The notes under the pieces were generated by a model. That model was not told the DNA's origin, ran no database searches, and saw only the letters and a program-made list of their open reading frames with translations. Positions 6,742-12,236 of a stretch of DNA of 12,236 nucleotides are shown in pieces. A program made the translations under genes and the position numbers. The DNA lies in assembly GCA_036939355.1 (NCBI GenBank), contig JALLAP010000748.1, positions 1-12,236 of the forward strand, written 5' to 3'. Position 1 is the stretch's first letter, and each line of letters starts with the position of its first letter. This stretch comes from Thalassiosira profunda. Lineage: Eukaryota > Bacillariophyta > Thalassiosirophyceae > Thalassiosirales > Thalassiosiraceae.

Positions 6742-8965
6742 TCAAATGGCGTACCTATTCCTACGTAGACTTTCACGTAGGAGCCGAGCCAAAAAATCGT
6801 TGCATTTTGGCAGACGGCAACCGGCGTCCTCGTTGATCTCTTCCTCCTCCCCATACAACAGAGCCTTGATGCGCCGGAACCGGTCCATACCAATCAAACT
6901 CAATGCCAGCTCGCTCTCTTTGATGGCCGCGTGCAACCGACCCACAGATTCAATCTCGAACACATCGAAAAGCACTTCCTCGCTGACGTCTGCTTTGAGA
7001 GCCTCAACGTACTCGATGTCCGCCACTTGGCCATCCGCAGGGCGTCGTCCCTCGCCGAGATTCACATTGGAGTGATACTCTCCGGTGGCGGAATTCCGCG
7101 GGGCGCGCCGGCTCCCATCGGCAATTCGTGGTGCGTCCGGAGGGGCGTTGCGCATTTGATCTTGGTGTTCTTTGATCACATCAAAGTAACGAGACGCTTG
7201 CTTGAAATCGGGAACGGTGCAGTACTGCGGCCAGACAGGGATGATGTAGAAGAATCCCGGCGAGTCAATCGACACTTTCCAATTGCGACGTAGTGCCCTC
7301 CCACTCGAACCGAATGTTCACACGCCGACCCACGTCGTCCAGCATGTGGATCAGCGCCCCTTCTCCTTTCTCGGCCACGACTTTGTTGAGGGCGAGGACG
7401 GCAAGATGAGCAGCGCCCGACCGATCGAAATATCTCGCCGGATACGTGAAGGAATCTACGACTCGTTTCCCCAGCTGAGAGGCCGTGCAGAATCCAGCTT
7501 TGAAGTTGCAGTCGCGATTCGCCTCGCACATAAGCACAATCTCCTTCTTCAATTGCAAGAAGAAGCGGGCGTCTGCCTCAGAAGCAACCAAGTACTGCAC
7601 TGCGCCTTGCTGCAGCAAGAAGTTGCTGGTGAGCAGGCTTCCTCTTTTGTGCATCGATTCAACCTCCCGACGAGCGCTGAGCAATCCCGCGACACGCGCC
7701 TTTCCGGTGCCCTTCACGACGCTGGGAGAGGCAGCAGCACTGTTGCCGTTGCCAAAGTAGAGGTCGAGCGTCCTCTGCGACGTCTGGACCAGCGGCAGCT
7801 TCGGCAGATTCTTTTCGGGCTGGGCGAGCAATCCCTGAAGAAACTGTTTGATCTCGCCGTGGTTCACTTTGGGAGGAGCAAGAAGGGGTGGCCCGTCGGA
7901 GTGAGGGCGCCTCGCCTTCTCAAACGCCTCGTAGCTGAAATCGAATTGAGCCATAAAGTCCTGGAAGTTGAGAGACCGAGGCAGCGAATCGAGATCCGGA
8001 AGCGGGAGGCGTTGGACAATGTCCCTCTCTGCGATGCCACCCTCGACAACCAACTCTTGAAGCAAGCGAGTGCTGCCCGCTGCACGTGCGTTGTCCGTCA
8101 CGCCGAGCTCGTCTCGATGACTTTGGGACACTGCGTCTATCTCCGAAAGGTCGAAAACGTTGCGATCGCTGCGATTGAGCTTCACCTCCACCAGAACGAG
8201 ATCGCTCAACTCAAGCCCGCGCTTGTGGACGGCCTCGCTCGCGTAGAAATAGCACGCCTTGGGATCCCGGGAGACAGAGACCCACCGAGTTTTGAGAGTC
8301 CCGTCGTTGATGTGCTCCACGGCCGAGTAGCTGTTGCCGAGATCTTTTGCCCTGATACATCCAGTGGAGGGATCGATCTCGGAGGCCAAGCACAGGCGAA
8401 AGGCGTGGACGACGTCCGCATTGGCGCCGTCTAGGTTGGGCTCGTCCACGATACCCTCCGCTTCCCCTCCCCGGGCGTCGCCATCGCATTGGCATTGGCG
8501 GTCGCACGTAGGCTGTTGTGTAGACGCGGCTACCGCGGTCAGCCTCGTTGCATTGCATTGATCCACATCGACGAAGAGGCGCCGCCCTTTCCAACGCCGT
8601 GCTGTTTCTGGCGCCAGCAATGCCGAGGAGGAGGCAGTCGCATTAGGCGAAGAAGACGAAGTGCATTTTTGCCTCTTCGCCGCGGGCGCGCAGGCCGTCG
8701 ATCGGCACGGGCTGTCGGCGCGATTGCCGTCGCACGGTTGATCCTCTCGTGCATTGTTGGCAGCGCTGGCGTTGTTTTCCTCGAACCGAGGGTGGGTCGA
8801 ATCCTCCCCAGAACCCGCGCGTGGTGCAGAGACAGCCCCCCCACCCCCACCCGCGCCGCCGAGGCGGCCGCCCCCGGAGGGGGACCACCACTGGTCCGCA
8901 GAGCCAGATTTTTGTGGGCTCTTTGGGGAGGTTGGATTGATCGGCGAGAGGACGGAGAAGGGCAT
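6742..8965 (-). CDS. Nuclear-type protein with basic NLS, ART-like region and PIP box
   Basis: No named family recognised. The first ATG in frame is at 8965; the longer frame starts only at TTG 9052. From 8965 the frame runs 566 codons to TGA at 7267-7265. Residues 1-180 are low-complexity, with PAAKRQK at 94-100, close to the Myc-type NLS. Residues about 184-317 (FRLCLASEI...HINDGTLKTRWVSVSRD..A.YFY) resemble the ADP-ribosyltransferase-like DUF7587-type fold (tentative; catalytic residues not established). QRTLDLYF at 397-404 fits the PCNA-interacting peptide Q-x2-[ILM]-x2-[FY]-[FY]. A second open frame, 7275-6742, continues with well-formed protein sequence (FFYIIPVWPQ..., then amphipathic helices). 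Joining them needs either a 109-base intron (7333-7225, GTGGGT...CCGCAG, giving 704 residues) or one frame correction near 7265-7320. The extent of the 3' end is therefore uncertain. Divergent from the condensin gene. Confidence 0.62.
7225..7333 (-). other. Possible intron in the PIP-box gene
   Basis: On the minus strand GTGGGT follows GAC-GAC and CCGCAG precedes TAC. A branch-like ATTGAC and a pyrimidine-rich tract lie before the acceptor. Removing 109 bases links the two frames exactly. Against it: the removed piece itself reads as plausible protein on both sides (VNIRFEWEG in one frame, FFYIIPVWPQ in the other), which suits a simple frame break instead. The donor is weaker than the GTAAGG or GTGAGT of the other introns. 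Confidence 0.4.
7754..7777 (-). other. PIP box (PCNA-interacting peptide) coding segment
   Basis: It encodes QRTLDLYF in the frame of the nuclear-type protein. This satisfies Q-x-x-[ILM]-x-x-[FY]-[FY], the class of motif in FEN1 and other replication-clamp partners. It sits in a loop-like stretch after a Pro/Lys-rich linker, where such motifs usually lie. The match is by eye; short motifs can arise by chance. Confidence 0.6.
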
Positions 8966-9328
8966 GTCGAACTTCTCTGGGCAACGGACTGCGGAAGGCG
9001 GAAGGCCGAGCCTTTTGCTTTTGCGGTCCAAGCGGTCTTGAGCGGTCGACAAAAAGAAGTCGGGCTACTTGCTACTTTACATTCTACGTATTCGTACCTA
9101 CCTCTATTTTGGCCGTTGGCGCAAAGGCGCAAAGCAAAGCAAGCAACCCGACGACGACGACGGAGCAAGGGGCACAAGGGACGCCGCTGCCGCCACGAGC
9201 GAGGGCAAAGGAGCCGCCATTGTTGGGAGAAGAGAGCGCATTGCTGGACGTCGCGCTGAAGACGGAGGGGCGCATCGGCAGACATTCTGGGAGGAGAGAC
9301 CAAAGGAGCGAGTCAACATCAACAAACG
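8966..9328. promoter_or_regulatory. Divergent promoter between the PIP-box gene and condensin-2 H2
   Basis: The start codons at 8965 (minus) and 9329 (plus) are 363 bases apart with no supported gene between. An AT-richer stretch (9061-9110) holds an ACGT core at 9086-9089. Next to it GGCGCAAA occurs twice in tandem (9118-9133), preceded by TT, so TTGGCGC resembles the E2F site TTTSSCGC with one mismatch. A GAC/ACG-rich microrepeat follows at about 9148-9162. Shared cell-cycle control of both genes is possible but only inferred. Confidence 0.5.
9118..9133 (+). repeat. Tandem GGCGCAAA, E2F-like
   Basis: Two exact 8-base units in direct tandem, about 200 bases upstream of the condensin ATG and about 155 from the opposite ATG. 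Together with the preceding TT the first unit gives TTGGCGC, one base short of the E2F consensus. Spacing and position suit a promoter element, but no test is possible from sequence. Confidence 0.4.
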
Positions 9329-11725
9329 ATGCCCGCCACGCTCAAGAGGGCCGCCGACGGCGCGTCGGCCACCGTCGACGTCCAGCCCCTCCGAGATCTG
9401 GCCCGCAACTTCGACATCGACATCGAGCCCTACCTCGAGGAATACCTGCGGCTGACCGAGGAATTGGAGGAGGGCGACGGAGGATGGGACGAGGGCGCCG
9501 ACGGCGTCACGGCCCAGCAGTTCGCGGCGGCGGCGATCAAGATCCAGAACTCGGTCGGCATGTGAGTTCTCTTGTTGTTGTTGCTGATAGTGCCACGCTA
9601 TCACAACTCGCTCACGCATCATCATCCATATATCATCCGCAGCTACAACCGCAAGGTCGACTTCCTCCACCAGGTGGCCTACTCGGTCCTCCACGACTTC
9701 GTCCAATCCCACCTCTCCCGCTCCAAAAAGAAGCGCTCGCACAAAGCGGGGGGCGACCCCGCCATCGAGGCCTTCGACGACTTCGATCCCGAATTGGAGT
9801 TTCTGCCGCTCGACGACGTGCTGCCCACGGACCGGACGGAGGGCCGGCGGCGGATCGACCTGCGGGAGGACGAGCGGTTCGGGGGCGATGTCAATGCCAC
9901 CCAATTGAACTTGGACGCTACCCTCGCCGCCGGGGCAATTGGGGGGAACAACGCCTCCTCCACTCCTGATGTGACCATGATTTCCCTGGGGGGCGTCATG
10001 TCGGCGTCCCGCACCATGGACCAAAATGGGACCTTCGTGGTGAACCGCCAATCGCTCGACTCGGCCAGCCCCCGCGCCATGAGCCGGATGCTCATGGCCA
10101 ACCTCCAGGGCGGGCGCGCGGGCGTCGCCGGCGGCAACGGAGGAGGGGACGGGGAAGGAAACCTGCGGCTCTTGGCGGGGATGTGCGACGTGTCGAGCAA
10201 CGGGGCGCTGCTGATGCCGGGGACGCGGGCGTCGGTGTTCGTCAACGGGGAAAGGGCCGCGAACGCCGCCGAGGAGGTGCAGATCTTTCCGGGGGGATTG
10301 CCGGACGAGACGAACGAGTTCGGGGCGGGGGATGACGACGTCTCGTTTGGCAACCACGGCGGCGACGAGTGGGGCGGAGATGACAATGGCGGGGGCTTCG
10401 AGCTGAACGACGAGCCCATGGACGATGGCCCGGACAACGAGATCGACGGGGAGGAAAAGAAGGACGAGACCGAGGTGGAAGCGACGACCGCCCCGCACCA
10501 AAGCAAGCCCAAGCCCAAAACGAAGAAGGCAGTGGAGGATCCCTGGGCCGTGCTCGATCCCCACGAGCCCTCGAACGAGAAGCCCAAGCCTCTCCGCGTC
10601 GGCGTGACGTACAAGCTGCCGCCTGAGCTGGACGAGGACGATCGTCCTTCTGCGGCCGTCACTGGATCGAGCACCCGGGCCAAGAAAGGGTCCAAGAAGA
10701 AGGAAGCTGTCGGGCAGAAACAGAGCGACTTCTTCAAACCGCCCTTTGCTTGCCTCGAAATGTTCGATGATCCTCCTGGAGACATGGACGAGAGCGACGA
10801 GTCTGTCCAACGCGAGCCGCGCCACCTGGTATTGCTCAACAAGCTGAAGCGGAAGGAGCTCATCTTCGGCGAGGAATTTGCCTACATCGCCAAGGCCCAC
10901 GCCAAGTACAACCAGGCCGTGCGGAGGCAGAGGAGGCTGCGGCAGGAACAGGGCGTTGCGGCGGCGGAGGCGGCGGGACCGGTCGAGGCGAATGCGATGC
11001 TGGACTTCGACGACGACCACGACGACTACGGAGGGGGGTTCGACTTTGGCGGAGGCGACGACGGCAGCTTTGGCCATCACGACGCCGACGCCAACGGCCC
11101 AAACGGGCCGCTCCATCGCAGCAACGTGGACTTTGCCGATGTCGACGACGTCTTCGGCGGCGGAGGCTTCGACTTCGACGAAAACGACGACGGAGACTTC
11201 GCGAACGGCGCGCACCCCACGTTCGAAGAGCTCTGCACGGCCCACCTCCGCAAGTTCGCCCGGTCCGCCGCGGCCTACGCCGCCGAGACCAACCTCACGC
11301 GGCGCGTGGGGGCGTGGCAGGAGGGCCTCGCGCCGCTGCTGGAGGAGCAGGAGGATCGTCCCGCGTTCGACATTCACGGGTGCGGGCGGAGGATACTCAA
11401 GACGGTCGAGCGGCGGCTGGCGGTGCGGAAGAGGACGTCGACGGGCGAGAAGAAATTGGAGGCGCCGGCGTCGGGGGGCAAGGGGAACGTGGTCGGCTTC
11501 TCGAGCATCTTTACGAAGGACTGCGATGACTACGAGGTGTGCCGGCTCTTCCTCTCGACCCTGATGCTCACAAATTGTGGAAATGTGGCCATGCACGCCG
11601 GAGGAGACGGAGAGGTCGTCGAAACGGAGGATTCGCTGGGCCTGGAGCTCCTCGACGCCGACTTCCAGCCGCCGATGGTCGTGGCGCCGAGCGCGGACCT
11701 CGGCATGGTGGACGAGAATGCCTGA
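9329..11725 (+). CDS. NCAPH2: Condensin-2 complex subunit H2 (kleisin)
   Basis: CDS 9329-9561 joined to 9643-11725, 771 residues. It is the kleisin subunit of condensin II, which bridges the SMC2/SMC4 heads and recruits the HEAT subunits to compact chromosomes in the nucleus. Seen: an N-terminal CNDH2 region (PLRDLARNFDIDIEPYLEEY, then FAAAAIKIQNSVGIYNRKVD across the splice junction at residue 78, HQVAYSVLHDFV); the middle block DPWAVLDPHEPSNEKPKPLR at 377-396, typical of the family; and the C-terminal region FEELCTAHLRKFARSAA at 605-621, FDIHGCGRRIL at 653-663 and YEVCRLFLSTL at 708-718, matching the SMC-binding end. Two long Asp/Gly-rich linkers (about residues 300-365 and 525-600) make it longer than the usual 600-700 residues. 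Its start has no earlier ATG in frame that fits. The frame is unbroken over 2 kb, which speaks for good local sequence quality. Its stop is only 53 bases from the next gene. Confidence 0.93.
9562..9642 (+). other. Intron of condensin-2 H2
   Basis: It starts GTGAGT and ends CCGCAG, 81 bases. It splits the Ile codon at residue 78 (AT|C, phase 2), restoring QNSVGIYNRKVDFL, the conserved N-terminal kleisin segment. Retention would give a stop at once (ATG-TGA), so splicing is required. Confidence 0.93.
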
Positions 11726-11778
11726 GCCAATGCAGGTTCTGATCCAAGGCGATCTATGTCATAAGATTTAATCGTTCG

Positions 11779-12236
11779 TTACGTGTTGCGATGCGCGGCG
11801 GACTGGCCCAGGCACGCGTCAAAGTCGGCGATCCACGGGTTGCGGCAGCAGTCTGCCAGGCGGGCGTACTGCTCCCCGCCAATCTGCTTCCCGTCGTTCC
11901 GGCACGCGCCGTAGAAGTAGTCGACGTAATATGGGTTCCCGTTCGACTGCGGTTGCGTCTGTTCTGGTTGCGCATCCGCCAGAGGTCCCTGTGGTGCAGT
12001 GCTGTAGCACCGACCGTCGTCGTACCGACAGCTCCCCCTGCCGTGGCGGATGCACTGTTTCTTGGTCCGGTACTGTCCGCAAGTTGTCTCGCCGCCTTGT
12101 GCCGACGGCGGACGCGGCCGTCCCACGGGCCGGGGCACGGGCGGCGGCCCCGCGGCATCGCCCAGAGTATTCGTCTCGCCCTCGTCGTCGTAGGCAAACG
12201 GGCCCGCGCACGCCACCTGGTCGGCGTGGTTGCAAA
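11779..12236 (-). CDS. Secreted Cys-rich protein, 3' end only (5' end outside window)
   Basis: Partial: 151 complete codons before TAA (11781-11779); the start is beyond the right edge. No reaction is assigned. Numbering from the first full codon, Cys occur at 1 and 9, then a Pro-rich linker (about 25-45), then C52-x8-C61-x7-C69-x6-C76 (CGQYRTKKQC...SCRYDDGRC), a Gln/Pro linker, and a final module YYVDYFYGACRNDGK at 102-116, CC at 129-130 and C141 near the end. The final module matches a short extracellular module found many times in diatom secreted proteins (YYPD...C.NDG...DCC...CL), usually beside adhesive or wall-associated domains. Disulfide-rich export is therefore likely. No membrane segment is visible in the part seen. 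The frame carries on to the edge with Cys, so the gene clearly extends rightward. Confidence 0.68.
   Translation of the reverse strand, partial: CNHADQVACAGPFAYDDEGETNTLGDAAGPPPVPRPVGRPRPPSAQGGETTCGQYRTKKQCIRHGRGSCRYDDGRCYSTAPQGPLADAQPEQTQPQSNGNPYYVDYFYGACRNDGKQIGGEQYARLADCCRNPWIADFDACLGQSAAHRNT

Noticed and set aside
7283..8434. 383-codon open frame on the plus strand
   Set aside because: Mirror frame of the PIP-box gene, with no recognisable domain and Arg/Leu/Val-rich composition.
8539..9303. 254-codon minus-strand frame across the divergent promoter
   Set aside because: It overlaps the PIP-box gene in another frame and the promoter; Arg/Pro/Ser-rich with no motif.
9104..11596. 830-codon open frame on the minus strand
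   Set aside because: It is antisense to condensin-2 H2, which has clear family motifs and a valid intron. The antisense product is biased to V, L, R, H and P, as expected from the complement of GC-rich Asp/Gly/Ala codons.
1..12236. tRNA, rRNA, CRISPR, transposon ends or long repeats
   Set aside because: I looked for cloverleaf-like stretches, regular spaced repeats, terminal inverted repeats and transposase or reverse-transcriptase motifs and saw none that I could support by eye.

Overview
This is a nuclear window from a eukaryote, most likely a diatom or a close stramenopile relative. Genes are compact, on both strands, and interrupted by short GT-AG introns (66, 81 and 87 bases can be placed with confidence). 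Two protein types support a diatom. One is a MYND + RING-like + Sel1-repeat protein with the intervening APxDxDxxI block. The other is a secreted Cys-rich module with spaced Cys, an acidic Asn-Asp-Gly stretch and a Cys-Cys pair. The species cannot be told from the sequence.

Layout, left to right. 1-765: no convincing gene, probably the 5' flank of the next gene. 766-2022 (+): MYND/RING/Sel1 gene, broken by two frame changes. 2150-3049 (-): 277-residue two-exon protein of unknown function. 3050-3550: divergent promoter region with a central G7-C-G7 tract. 3551-5413 (+): 620-residue acidic protein with a C-terminal WW domain, a paralogue of its head-to-head neighbour. 5527-6702 (-): sulfotransferase-like secretory-pathway protein. 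6742-8965 (-): nuclear-type protein with a Myc-like basic NLS, a possible ADP-ribosyltransferase-fold-like region and a strong PCNA-binding (PIP) motif; its 3' part needs an intron or a frame correction. 8966-9328: divergent promoter. 9329-11725 (+): condensin-2 subunit H2, two exons. 11779-12236 (-): 3' end of a secreted Cys-rich protein that runs off the right edge.

There is no operon. Two head-to-head pairs share promoters. The first (2150-3049 with 3551-5413) is an inverted pair of paralogues that share an N-terminal NGKS segment, an EPN[VI]E...IGF motif and a YNLSL-IDGA helix; I recognise none of these as a named domain. The second couples a likely PCNA-binding nuclear protein to a condensin II subunit, which suits shared cell-cycle control, though that is inference.

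The best candidates for something undescribed are the head-to-head acidic paralogue pair with its repeated motif, and the NLS/ART-like/PIP-box protein next to condensin II. The most concrete oddities are a 4-base AGCA tandem duplication inside the MYND finger and a one-base loss before the Sel1 repeats.
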